This document shows, piece by piece, positions 24,369 through 42,361 of a stretch of DNA of 64,000 nucleotides. Position 1 is the first letter of the stretch; each line of letters opens with the position of its first letter. The stretch is taken from contig NC_058340.1 in NCBI RefSeq assembly GCF_905475395.1, positions 75,618,181 through 75,682,180 on the forward strand, given 5' to 3'. The notes beneath the pieces were generated by a model that had not been told where the DNA came from, did not search any database, and worked only from the letters and a program-made list of their open reading frames with translations. Both the position numbers and the translations under genes were made by a program. Source of the DNA: Chrysoperla carnea (lineage: Eukaryota > Arthropoda > Insecta > Neuroptera > Chrysopidae).

Positions 24369-26141
24369 TCATGGTGAATTTGAAATATCCATATTATCAG
24401 ATTTCTCTGGTGAATCCTTATCACCTTTTGAATCAGTGGAGCTCTCATCACCAGATTCTATAGGTGGTAAACGATTTTTACCTCTTCGATCTTCATTGTA
24501 ACCCACTTCTTCTTCATCATAATTTCTTGGAACTTTCGATCTCGATGGTGATCGTTCTTTCGATAAGGCTTTCTCACGATGACGATCTTTTGTTCGTGGT
24601 ACTCGTTTATCATCGCGACTACGGGATTTGGATCTCTTTCGTGAGTGTCTAGGAGATGGTGAGTGACGACGACTTTTACCCCTGGAACGTGATCTTTTAC
24701 GATCACGTGACCTTGATCTTTTTCTATCACGTGATCGAGATCGTTTACGATCTCGATCACGTGAACGTTTTCTGTCGCGAGAACGAGAGCGCCGCCTATC
24801 TCTAGATCTTGATCGTCTACGATCTCGTTCACGATCTCTTGACCTAGAACGATGTTTCGTTCTTGAAGGTGACCTAGATCTTCTAGATTTTTTATCCTTT
24901 GTCGGTTTCCGTTCTTCCAATTCAACACCATTTTCACGATCACTTTTATCGTCTGGCGTTTTCCTCTCTTTCTCCACCAAGTCTTTCTCTTTAGAACGAC
25001 GATCTTTATCACGATCGCCACGTGAACGAGATGTTTTTGATCTAGATTTAGATCTTGATCTAGATCTTCTTGAACTACGTCTACTTCTTGAACGTGATCT
25101 CGTACGTTTTCGACTACGTGATTTTGATCGCCTACGTCTATCTCTAGAACGTGATCGTTTTGATCTTGATGTAGATCTGCGTGATCTCGAATGTCCACGA
25201 TGCCTAGAACGAGATCTCCTAGACCTTGATCGTGATCTACGATGCCGATCACGTGATCGCGACCTAGTTCTTCGAGAACTACGTTTATCTTTCGATAACA
25301 TTCCAATAACCGGATCAATAGCAGCTGATATTAAACTTTGTGCTTCTTTAACTCTAGACATAGCTTCCTCAATTTCTCGTTGAGCCGCTTCGTTACTTTT
25401 CGCTTGCGGCTTTACAATCGCTTGCGTAGAATGATGTATCATTACAGGCTTACCATCTAACAATTTTCCATTCAATTGAAGCGCACTTAATATACTTGGT
25501 TGCTCCGAAAATTCAACAATTACACAACTCGATTTATCCGAATCTCGAACACAGAATCGAATGTATTTCACTTCTCCAGCGACCGTAAAAAAATCGATGA
25601 TTTTCTGTGATGTCCATGTCGGATCAACGTTTATCACCAGAATCGAACGTCGTATTTCTTCAACCTTTCGCAAATCATAGGTAGCCGGTAATGGCGGATA
25701 AAGAGGTAATCCTAGTACTTCTAATTGTGGATCGCGTGTTTGAATAATTTGATTTGGAGCAACACCTTCTATTGTATTCACTACATTCGGTGGTAACTTC
25801 GGCTCTGAAGGATATAATCCCGGTACAATTGTACCATTGTTACTCATTTCCAAAGCTTTATATTCATCAGGTATTTCACCACCGACTATCGGTATAACAA
25901 TCAATGCCCGGTCTATGAATACGGTATTTGTCATATGTTGAGCAACCCCAACTGTTGTTGCATCTACGAATTTCACATAACAAATACGAGATTGTACAGG
26001 ACATGAAACATCTCGAATTGTTGGATACAACCGTATATCATCAATTTTACCCAGATAGCCGAATAGTGTTTGCATTTGATCTTTCGTTGCTTGAGGTGCT
26101 ATGTTTGTAATTTGCACAACTCGCGTACTTCCAACAGCCAT
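24369..26141 (-). CDS. SREK1: SR-type splicing regulator, SREK1/SRSF11 family (fly Srp54/p54-like)
   Basis: Single coding exon, 590 residues from ATG at 26139-26141. A longer frame opening at 26171 begins with TTG and is not used here. RRM 1 occupies about residues 5-85 (RVVQITNIAPQATKDQMQTL, then YVKFVDATTVGVAQH). A second RRM-like fold follows at about 165-245 (SILVINVDPTW, KYIRFCVRD). Next comes the diagnostic block EAAQREIEEAMSRVKEAQSL with ISAAIDPVIGML, then an RS domain of about 250 residues dense in SR/RS/RD dipeptides, and an acidic tail (GDESSTDSKGD). Family members bind U2AF and act in splice-site choice in the nucleus. The human counterparts SREK1 and SRSF11 are equally close by eye, so the symbol is provisional. 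It is divergent to muskelin. The 286-aa overlapping frame is a frame-shift shadow of the RS repeats. Confidence 0.93.
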   Translation of the reverse strand: MAVGSTRVVQITNIAPQATKDQMQTLFGYLGKIDDIRLYPTIRDVSCPVQSRICYVKFVDATTVGVAQHMTNTVFIDRALIVIPIVGGEIPDEYKALEMSNNGTIVPGLYPSEPKLPPNVVNTIEGVAPNQIIQTRDPQLEVLGLPLYPPLPATYDLRKVEEIRRSILVINVDPTWTSQKIIDFFTVAGEVKYIRFCVRDSDKSSCVIVEFSEQPSILSALQLNGKLLDGKPVMIHHSTQAIVKPQAKSNEAAQREIEEAMSRVKEAQSLISAAIDPVIGMLSKDKRSSRRTRSRSRDRHRRSRSRSRRSRSRHRGHSRSRRSTSRSKRSRSRDRRRRSKSRSRKRTRSRSRSRRSSRRSRSRSKSRSKTSRSRGDRDKDRRSKEKDLVEKERKTPDDKSDRENGVELEERKPTKDKKSRRSRSPSRTKHRSRSRDRERDRRRSRSRDRRRSRSRDRKRSRDRDRKRSRSRDRKRSRSRDRKRSRSRGKSRRHSPSPRHSRKRSKSRSRDDKRVPRTKDRHREKALSKERSPSRSKVPRNYDEEEVGYNEDRRGKNRLPPIESGDESSTDSKGDKDSPEKSDNMDISNSP

Positions 26142-27933
26142 TTTGGCAGAACGCTTTTTATTTTTTGTCAAATAAATATTAAAAATCGTAATTTTCTAAC
26201 TCATCATGTAACTTAATATTCGAAAATGCTCAAAATATCATCAGGTTATAAATACTTTTGACTTGACACAATCTAGAAAATTAAAATACACCAAACTTCT
26301 TTTTTGTAAACTTACTTATAAGTTGGTAACCTTTAAAATGGTAGCAGGTAGTATTGGTAGCAATGGCATAAACACTTTTTAAAAATGGTTCCAAATTTAA
26401 AACCAATAAAAATATAGGCAGTAGTATTAAAGTTTCTTTTAGAAAAAATAATTCAGTAAAAATTTTATTAAACCAAAAGAAAAATAATTAATAACAAATT
26501 ATTAGGTGCGCCCTTAAAAATTTTTTCTAATATTCATTTCATATAACAAGATATCCGGAATTCTGAATGTGAATATGAACGGATTTATTTAAATTTTAGT
26601 TTATATATTATTTTCGTTGTAAAAATTGAATTAAATTACGTAAGGTATAAAAAATTTCTAAGAAATAAAGACAGGTTCATATGTGAACCACTCATATTAG
26701 AAATCAAAAATACAAAATGATTGTTTATGTATAAACCAACCTTATCGTGCATTGAGAAATATATTTAAAATATTGGGATAAATAATGGCTCATGTAATAC
26801 ATATTTATTAAATGGCTTAAAGTTTCTAATGATTGTGAAATAAATAAAATAATTTAACATATTGTGAAATAAATAATGGTTCAATATTTGACAATATTAT
26901 GAAACAAATGATGACTGAATATTTCACAATATTGTGAAATAAAATATGCCTCAATTTTTCACAATATTATGAAATAAATATGGCTCAATATTTTATAATA
27001 TTGTGAAATAAATAACGACTCAATATTTCACAATATTGTGAAACAAATGATGACTCAGTATTTCACAATATTGTGAAATACATAATGGCTCAATATTTCA
27101 CAATTTAGTATATAAATAGATTATTGAAGTGGCTTTTTTAATGGTTTGATAAAGGCTGTACTACTTTAGACTTTAGCAAAAAAACTTGAGTATTCACTCA
27201 AAATCACTCGCTTATTCTGTTAATTTAATAATTAGTACTTGTTATATACAGTTTAGGCAACCATCTCGTCAGCCATTTTAAATATATGACGTAAGAAGAG
27301 TTTTTACGGAAGTTCTTATGTATAAAACAAAGAGGGAATGTTCTTTAAGGAATTCAAGTGATGTACAAAGACTCAAAGAGACTTACTTCATGTATTTTAA
27401 ATGGCTATACGAAATGGTTCCCAACTGTATTTTTTTTGGAAGTATGATCTGATTCCAAAATTTGGCTGCCAAATACAAAGAGCAGATGCTATTTTATGAT
27501 GCGCATGGTTCTAGAAGACTCTTTCAAGATTTCCTGGCAATAAGTAATATTTTAAAAACCATGATAAAATTTTAAGCATGAATTAAACATTTTTTAGACC
27601 CATTGAAAGAAAAGTCTCCGATTGGTTAAGGAAATTTTCGTAGAGCCAAAATTCGCATTTTTAGCCGACTAAAGTTCAGGCTAAAAGTTTGGTAGCAAGG
27701 GAAATGGACTGTTCGAAAATGGTAGCTAATTCAACAGTCGGTGTCGCTCTTGAAAACGTAGTGTTTTTACAAGTTATATTTGTGAATAGAGGTTAGAATT
27801 GGACTTAAGTAATTCTTGAATATAAAAAAATATATAGAAATACTAATGTCAATTTTTTTGTGTACATAATAAACACAAGTAATAAATCGATAGTATTATT
27901 TATAGATTCAAACAGTAGCTTTTAAAAAAAATC
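26142..27933. promoter_or_regulatory. Divergent region between the SREK1-like gene and muskelin
   Basis: 1.8 kb separate two oppositely oriented start codons, so both promoters should lie here. It contains the 35-bp palindromic array at 26832-27107. The rest is AT-rich, and no motif could be assigned. Confidence 0.45.
26832..27107. repeat. Tandem array (~35-bp unit, 8 units) built around an 18-bp palindrome
   Basis: Units start near 26832, 26861, 26897, 26931, 26967, 27000, 27035 and 27070, each carrying ATTGTGAAA or ATTATGAAA, then 'taaataatggctcaatattt'. The perfect palindrome TTTCACAATATTGTGAAA occurs at 26922-26939, 27026-27043 and 27061-27078; other units have one or two changes. It lies in the upstream region shared by the SREK1-like and muskelin genes. 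Confidence 0.9.
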
Positions 27934-34464
<6,531 letters not shown>

Positions 34465-35521
34465 TATTACATTCATATTTATTTTTTTTAAACAAATTTT
34501 TATTATGTGCAAAACAAACAAAAAACTTTGTGCGCGATTTAAACGATTTACACTTGTCGCTGACGTGTGGTGCTGCTTTATGTGACTAAATTTATACAAA
34601 ATACGAGTAAATTTATTTTGAAATGTTACCATATTCCTGTGACACGCAGTAATTAAAATTAATGAAATATTTAATAGATAAAAGGGAATAAGCATTTTAC
34701 ATCAATGTGGTTAAATTTTGTTGATACAACTTGCAATTTCCTCTCTCAAGACGTGGGTGGACGCGGATAGAAAAATAAACCTCAAAATGAATTCCGAGGT
34801 AAAAATCTAACGGTGTTAAATTCCTTGATTTGGGTGGTCAATTACCGTCATTTCAAAATAAATTCACTCTGCAACAAATGGTATAGAAAGTGGGATAATT
34901 TAAAATTTTTTAAGATTTCTAACACGTTTTTGTATCAAACTTTCGAAGTGAGGGGTGAATTATGAATTCGAGAAATTGTGATAGATAATTAAAACAAAAA
35001 AATGAACCTCTTTAATAACAAAACTGTATGTAAATTTATGGGAAACATGACGTGAGGTTTAACAAACCCTCGATTAAAATTTAAAATTATATAATTCTCT
35101 ACGATTACATCACAATATGAGAAAGGAATACCGAGCATTGTCCAAGATAGTACGAAAAATACATCGTATAATCGATGTATTACACTTCGAAAGTTATAGG
35201 TTAATATACCACTAGCTATGTCCAAAATGTCCAACAACCAGAATATTTCAAATGGGCCGGTTTTGGAAAAATTGATACGTTTTGATGAATATTTTATTTG
35301 ACTAGGCCGTACATATATGGTGAATGTCCCACTTTTGAAACCTATCAGTGGCTAATAATAAAATAATGTACTATTTTTCATTGTTTTTTTTTTTCTTGTT
35401 ATTGCTTTGTGTTTTGCGCAATATTTGATGTTAACTAATTTTTAAAGTACACTACAAACTCCTTTTGTGATCAATTATTTTTAATTTATTGTTTTTATAT
35501 TTTTATTTCAATTTTATTATA

Positions 35522-35668
35522 TCTAGGGTCAATATTTGATGATCATTTTAGAGCAGCGAGAAATTTGAGAGGGTCTTCAAGGTTGTATGTAACAACAAAA
35601 AATCTTCGGCTATGAAAATTTTTCTATTTTAAAACTGTGTCAAATACTACGTGAGGCCCTAGGACTAA
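35522..35668. mobile_element. Family E inverted-repeat element, copy 3
   Basis: The arms are 'ctagggtcaatatttgatga' and 'tgtcaaatactacgtgaggc' plus 'cctagg'. The sequence is degenerate but follows the order of the other family E copies. Confidence 0.5.
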
Positions 35669-35744
35669 AATTTCGTATAATTTAGTGAAAAATATATATA
35701 GAGAATTAACAGCATCTTAATTTGGGAATTTTCAATTAAGGATG

Positions 35745-36238
35745 TTCCAGCATGGTATTTGCAGTTTCTATGTTAAAGCAATGGTACAATTTTTTTTTCG
35801 ACAGAATTTAACGAAAAATTAAATTTAAGAATTTAATAATGCTTACTATTAATTCCCAAAGTTTCAGAAATTTTGACCGTTTAAAATGGGAAATAATTAT
35901 GCCAACGTCCCAATTTCGATCAATTTACGTCAAAATTAATATCTCGAAAGTGAAAATTAATTTCTAAATTTTTTTTTTAGAATTGTATTGTATAAACATT
36001 TTTTTCTACTTTTTCTTCAATATATAATAATATCATAAAAAATAGTTGGAGAGACCGGACATTTTACATGCTTTAAATGGGACATGACCCTCAAAATCGC
36101 GAACTTTGTCTTTAAATATCTCGCGATCTAAACGGTCAAAAATTATGAAATTTTAGGAATTCATAAATAAAGCTATTATAAACCCGAGAAAAAAAATTCG
36201 GCCAAATCTGTCGAAAAGTGATTTCATGCTGGTACTAC
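35745..36238 (+). mobile_element. Family C TTAA-flanked MITE, second full-length copy
   Basis: It begins GGATGTTCCAGCATGG after TTAA and ends CATGCTGGTACTACC before TTAA (36239-36242). From about 35750 on, line-by-line comparison with 10665-11158 shows no difference. No reading frame. The identity over about 480 bp marks it as recently mobile. Confidence 0.88.
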
Positions 36239-36387
36239 CTTAAGTCATTCGACCTTTCCTATAATACAAAAAATTGAACTAGGAAATTGGGGTTAAATCA
36301 AAAAATTTAATTATATTTAACTTTTTTTATGTCAACAAAGTCTGTTGTAAACACTGCCTACATTTACGGTGCTCTCTTTGTTTTAAT

Positions 36388-36613
36388 CATAGAGATATGA
36401 AGATAGAGAACGCTAGCCTGTAAGTGGATGCGATATATGAAGTGAGAGAGAAGACTGTTAGTAAATTCTCCTGTGCCCTTATCTAATACATATAATAAGT
36501 ATATATGTACATATGATTATGACAAGGACACGGGAGAACTCACTGGCAGTCTTCTCTCTCATTCATCATATCGCACCCACCTACAGGCTATCAGATACTT
36601 CGCGTTCCCTATG
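36388..36613. mobile_element. Family F palindromic element, copy 2
   Basis: Two arms of about 90 bp (36388-36480 and about 36520-36613) are imperfect inverted repeats; compare 'gagagagaagactg' with 'cagtcttctctctc' and 'tagcctgtaagtgg' with 'ccacctacaggcta'. The centre is 'catataataagtatatatg'. Confidence 0.65.
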
Positions 36614-37120
36614 TATATAAACTCTTTGGTTTTAGTTCTGTACCTAACTATCTACAACGTATTTTACGATGATTTTGTTCAAAAATATAGAATTCTAAAA
36701 GATTAAATTAATGGTTCAGCGCATTTAAATCGACTAAAATTTACACAAGACTATTTATAGGGACAAAATAACCACAAATTTTACATTTTTAAAATTGTAA
36801 CTGTTTTTAAAATAGAATTTCATCAAAAAATGGTGAATTTGTTTTCTGATAAATAAAACATTTGAATGAAATCTTTAATAACTTTGTTGTTTTGCACATA
36901 AAAAACAGTGCTTCCTTTTCAAAGCTATTCTTAAGATATTTTCATCACAATTTCATGATACAAACTAAAATATAAGGGTGTTCAAGCTTAAATATTTAGC
37001 TCAAATTAAGGGACTGATTTGAAGAGTTGTCAAGTCAACACAACCTATAGAGTGCGCAAAAAGTATGACCAAAATTGTTAATATAGATCTCAATAACTAA
37101 ATTTTGAAGTATGAGACATG

Positions 37121-37618
37121 GAAATAAATTTCGATTTTTGTCCCAATTTCCTAGATTGCATTTTTAAAATACGTATTTTCGACTACCAAGTAGTCATCAT
37201 CAGTAAGAATTAGCAAGTGATTACTCTTATTATGAATGTTACTCTTTGCTAATTTGGTGGCGGACTGCACAATGATACTTTCGTGTATAACAAATTATAT
37301 TTTAAAGGTCAAAAAATACTCGAATAGTCTTGCGCACAAGTATCACGCTCATTGGCCAAGCACTAGTCAACTGATGGAAGTTGATTGGCTAGCGCCACTG
37401 ACACTACAATTTGACAGATACTGTGAACAGTATAAATTGTAGACACACGAAAGTATCATTGTGCAGTCCGCCACCAAATTAGCAAAGAGTAACATTCATA
37501 ATAAGAGTAATCACTAGCTAATTCTCACTGAAGATGACTACTTGGTAGTCGAAAATACGTATTTTAAAAATACAAAAAACTGATCTAGGAAATTGGGGCA
37601 AAAATAGAAATTTATTTC
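37121..37618. mobile_element. Family G foldback-like element with ~165-bp inverted arms
   Basis: The left arm (37121-37290) and right arm (about 37445-37618) are near-perfect inverted repeats; for example 'actaccaagtagtcatc' pairs with 'gatgactacttggtagt' and 'tggtggcggactgcac' with 'gtgcagtccgccacca'. The middle of about 150 bp is unique and contains 'ttgattggctagcgccactg'. A single arm recurs at 54815-54973. Confidence 0.85.
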
Positions 37619-37927
37619 GATATATCCTAGAGTTCTCATTTATTTTCTTTTGAAAATATTTATATGAGACATGGGTTGTATCGCCGATCATTCGCATTAT
37701 GTTCAGAATTGTATTTGGAAAAATTTTGGGTAATTATGAAAAAAAAACAAAGTGAGTGAATATATATTAGCTGTATAATATTTAATAATATATTTTAGCC
37801 CATTTAGAACAAATTTTGTTTAAAAAGATTTATGTGCTTTTCAAACTTTTGTTAAAAAATAAATATACAATTGTAAACATTTGTTTGATTTCAACACAAC
37901 AATACTTCTGTGATTGAATTTAACATA

Positions 37928-39060
37928 AAATATGAATAATTATTGACTTACTTGATTAAACAAAACAAAATATTTTTTTAATCAATCACTAAAACCACTT
38001 GAACAAAAATTACTAAGTTTAAAGTTAATAAAAATCACTTCATAATTATTAAAAAGTGCAAAATAAACCCAAGCTATACTTAAAAATTTAAACGTTATGC
38101 TTTTGTTTTTTAAATATAAGTATGATTTGTAGTTAGTGGTGCTATCTATATATTAACTACAATAAAGCGCGTACAATTCAAATTACATGAATTTATTTTA
38201 ATTTTTCAATAAAAACAGTCTAATTAATCATTTTTAAGAAATGACCAAATGAAATATGATTTTATATTCATAAATTTTTTTCAATGATAACACACAGTAA
38301 ATATGATTTTGTATTCATAAATTTTTTTCCCAACGATAACACACAGAATATAAATCTTATATTCTTTCATCATAAAACGTATGATGAAAGCAACAATTTT
38401 CTTAAATATAAATATGAATAATTTGTTCACATAATTGGATAAAATACAAATTATTAATGAAGCACAAATATAATTAATTTTAAACAAAAATGAGAAAAAT
38501 TAAAAAGGATCAAACCAACGCCACACTTAAAAACGTTATGTTTTTGTTTTAAAATGTATTTATAGTTAATGGCGCTGACTGTCATATGAATATAAAGCGC
38601 GTATAATTCAAATTATACGAAATTAATTAAATTTTTTAAATAAAATTTATCCAATCATTTTTAATTAATGAATGATAAAATAAAATTCTTTTGGAGTCAT
38701 TTTAGGTTTAAATAATATTATTTTCTTAATAATAAAACAATAAAGTATCTTTTATGTTTTCAAAAGATGAGCCTTTTTAAAAGTTTACACTTGAATATAT
38801 TTTAAGATAAATATGAATAGTTAACTTACCAGACTGGATAAAACACTTCATTATTGATTAATAATTAAGTAAAAATATTTTAATTAAATTACTTTTAATT
38901 AATAAATCACAAAATATTAATTCTAGAAACATACCAACGCCATACTTGAAAACGTTATGCTTTTGTTTTTAAATGGAAAATTATTTATATTTTGTGGCGC
39001 GATTTATGAACTTCATAAAGCACACGTATAATTAAAATTATATATTTTAATTTTACGAGG
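37928..39060. repeat. Three diverged tandem units of ~430 bp with conserved islands
   Basis: The island AACGTTATGCTTTTGTTTT (C or T at position 10) recurs at 38091, 38532 and 38951. A second island, 'ataaagcgcgtataatt' or a close variant, follows each at 62-73 bp. The unit fronts share 'aaatatgaataattaac'-like text. Between islands the units are diverged AT-rich sequence. Confidence 0.7.
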
Positions 39061-40922
39061 GTAAACCTTTCACATCGAAATTTTTGTTAAGAATACAATA
39101 TTTGAAAATATCTCGTTGTTTTCGACGAAAAAATGTGTAGTAACATTTATGATTGCTTAATTTTCTATGGAAATTTCGTTTTTGAAGAAATAAAGTCTCC
39201 TTTGAATAAATATTTAAGTCCACCCTGTATTAATGCTTGCTACTAGTCATTATTGTATAAGAAATGTAAATAAAATAATTAAAGAATTGCTTATAGCATT
39301 ATTTATAAGCTTTCAATCGTTTTTTTAAAGTTAGTCGTTATAATTTTTTTTAGGTCTACATCTAGAATTATTGAAAATAAAAGCTAATTCCCACTGAATG
39401 AGAAACTAGTGAGACGACGCGATGTTTCGCTCATTTTATACAGATGCTTCTTTAGATTGAACTCGTCTCTAAGTCTCATTTCAAATTCACTAATCATTTT
39501 GACTAGAACTTGATCTTTGTGGATTAGTCATGATAAGTTTGAATTTCTCCTAATACTCATTTGATTTTAGGTTGAGGCTATGGTTTTTTAATTGGTGTTA
39601 AATAATCCAATCTGCTTAGATAAATGATAACTACCAAACTAGAATTTTTACCACCTACTAAAATACTATTATAATAAAATCGCCCAATGCGGCTTAAGAA
39701 ATTTTCACTTCAAAAATATATAATTCCTCTTAATATACACAAGTGGTCCTTTGCTGTTCTTTGACATTGAACACAAATGCAAATTTCCCACTTTTCTTTG
39801 ATCAAAAATACCTATTATAGGTAAAAATAAAAGACAAACAGCCATGTACATAATATTTATTTTATTTTTATTTTTCGAAGTGTTCATTTACCCGTGAATG
39901 TATGTTGTTGTCATAGGATCGAATGGAGGAGGGGGTGATAGTAAGGATTAAGATGATTGCTGTATATTCTTTTCCATGCCACCTTTTATAAATATTGGCA
40001 CGATTTGTCAAATAGATAGGACTTTAATTTTATGCTCGTGATTGTTACAAGGCATTGTAATTATGTAAAATTCAATAATAAAATTTAATATTTTTTATGT
40101 CTCAAATCTTTAATAATGTTTGAACCTTTTTTTAGATTTGTCCATTTTTCCTAATTCCCTTTCAATAGGTCTTTTCATCAATTTGCTTTTGTTTCGGAGA
40201 ATTGTCAAAAAAACTATTCAATTAAAGAAAATCGAATTATTTTATCTTTAATAAACACCGCTTTATGACAAAGATAGAAGATATGTGATATGTTTTTACT
40301 TGATTGACATCTGTGCTAAACAAAAAATAATTATTTTTTAAATGAAAAGCCCTTTGTTGAAATAAAGTGGAATTTTGGTTTAAGAATCTCAATGTTTTTT
40401 ATAACAGAAAGCCAAATTTTTAATTTTTGATGTTGGTTTTTGCTGCTATATTTACTCTTACACTACATGTCGGGGCTAGAACGCTAAATTAAATGAAGTA
40501 TCTAGATGACTGATATCGAATTTGCTTGATACCATGATATCATAACAAAATACTTGATACCAGAACAAAATTTGAAAGTTGAATTAAAATTGATTAAAAA
40601 ACAAAGAAGTTATAAGCATTCAAAGATTATTGTCCATCTCTTTCCTGCAAAATCAGGTTTTTTTGTAATCTCTATGGCGTTACTGAATCTATGACGTTAC
40701 TTTTAAAGTATCTTCCTTTTTTTTTGTTAGGAAATTTAAACGTTCATATTTTGCGTACTTCTAAAAATTTTCAAAAATCAACTTTAGTTTTATGCCCGTG
40801 CAACGACGGAGAATTCTTCACCGAAAGTGATACAAAAGTCACCTCCCCATTGGTTTCACATGACGTCACAAAGAAATATGACCTTAGTGATCTGGAGCTC
40901 TGCTACTCTAGCTCCAACAATT

Positions 40923-41559
40923 TTTATACCATGCATATATGAAATATACATAGTATATTAAGTTTAGTCCCAAGTTTGTAACGTTTAAAAATAATGTTGC
41001 TAGGAAAAAAATTTTGTCATAGCTGTTCATAAAATCACCTAATTAGTCCATTTCCGGTTGTCCGTCCGTCCGTCCGTCTGTGGACACGATAACTCAAAAA
41101 CGAAAAAAGATATCGAGCTGAAATTTTTACAGCGTACTCAGGACGTAAAAAGTGGGGTCAAGTTCGTAAATGAGCATCATAGGTCAATTGGGTCTTGGGT
41201 CCGTAGGACCCATCTTGTAAACCGTTAGAGATAGAACAAAAGTTTAAATGTAAAAAATGTTGCTTTTAAAAAAATAAAAAACTTTTGTTTGAAACATTTT
41301 TTTGTAAACATCACTGTTTACCCACGAGGGCGTTAATTAGGTGCAAATTTTATAGTATGTATTAATATAGGAATATCAGTTGTGTGTGTGTCTATTTAAA
41401 AGTGAATATCTTTTGTTATTTACGTGACGTCAAAAAAACAAACGATTGCGCATCAACACTGTCTATACATTTTTGTATGTGTTATGTGATAAAGAAATCA
41501 ACACTGACTATGCATGGTATTTCAACAATTAACTCAGTCAATTGTTTCTTTTCACTTGT
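40923..41559 (+). repeat. Family A repeat, uninterrupted full-length copy
   Basis: About 637 bp from 'tataccatgcatatatgaaa' to 'cttttcacttgt', with the 'gtccgtccgtccgtctgtgg' block near 41058. This is the best reference copy for the family. The 120 bp before it (40795-40920) are less AT-rich and may belong to a longer form. Confidence 0.82.
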
Positions 41560-42361
41560 CTATATACTTTTTTTAGCGTTTCTTAATCTGTAAAAAAATG
41601 CACCTTTTTATGAAAGTCCAAAATGCGATAGAGTAATTAATGATAATTATATTGTAGTAATTAATCGTTTTGGATCTTTTCAAAAACATGAATAATATTA
41701 CAAAAAGTTTTGGGCATTAAAACAACTTGAACACTAATTTATTCAAATCGAATAAAATTTATTTGCTCAAAGATAAAATTTATTTTTATGGATTTTGGCG
41801 ACTAATAGTAATTTGACTTAATTTGTAATTCTTTTCGATATTCCTTTATCGAGCAGCTGGAGTAAGTATCTTCCAGAAAAGAAAAATTGATAAAAAACAA
41901 CACATTTGATTTTTGATGTAACAGGCCAGGTAAAAATGCTTCAAAAAAGGTATTTGGCATTAAAATTAAAAAGTGAAAAATGCTAAGAAGAGAAATGCTC
42001 AAAGTAAAATAAAAATTGCATGATCTAAATTAATATAAATTTTTTTATTTAAAAAATAGAGGAAACAACAATTTGAAAATATCTTGACTGGAGTTCGACC
42101 TACAAGCGCAAGCGCTTTGTCCATACAAGTGCAGTCATCTGCAAAAATAGAATTTTGTGTCAGACTCAGACGTTTTTTATTAAAATATAATTGTCAAATC
42201 CAAATGTCGAAAAAAACTAAATAAAAAATAATGAAAACGTTTTAAAGATTTTTATTATGAAGTATTTTACATTTTAGTGAATAAGTTTTATTTTTAAAAT
42301 TAAATTTTAATGGAGTTTTTATTCAAATAAGACTTAGCAAAAATATATATTTTATTCAAAT

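Larger units (their letters stand above)
34465..42361. other. Gene-free block between muskelin and BicD
   Basis: 7.9 kb with no supported gene. Named elements cover 35522-35668, 35745-36238, 36388-36613, 37121-37618, 37928-39060 and 40923-41559. The remaining stretches (34780-35520, 39061-40920, 41560-42361) are AT-rich and show nothing I can name. Short open frames here lack domains. Confidence 0.6.

Noticed and set aside
24458-25318. 286-codon minus-strand frame inside the SREK1-like gene
   Set aside because: It is a shifted reading of the RS-repeat DNA; its residues (HV, DQ, ID repeats) are what a frame shift of SR/RS codons gives, while the main frame has RRMs.
26142-26171. Ten-codon N-terminal extension of the SREK1-like protein from TTG
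   Set aside because: TTG is an unlikely start in an animal gene, and the ATG at 26139-26141 gives the family's usual short N-terminus before the first RRM.
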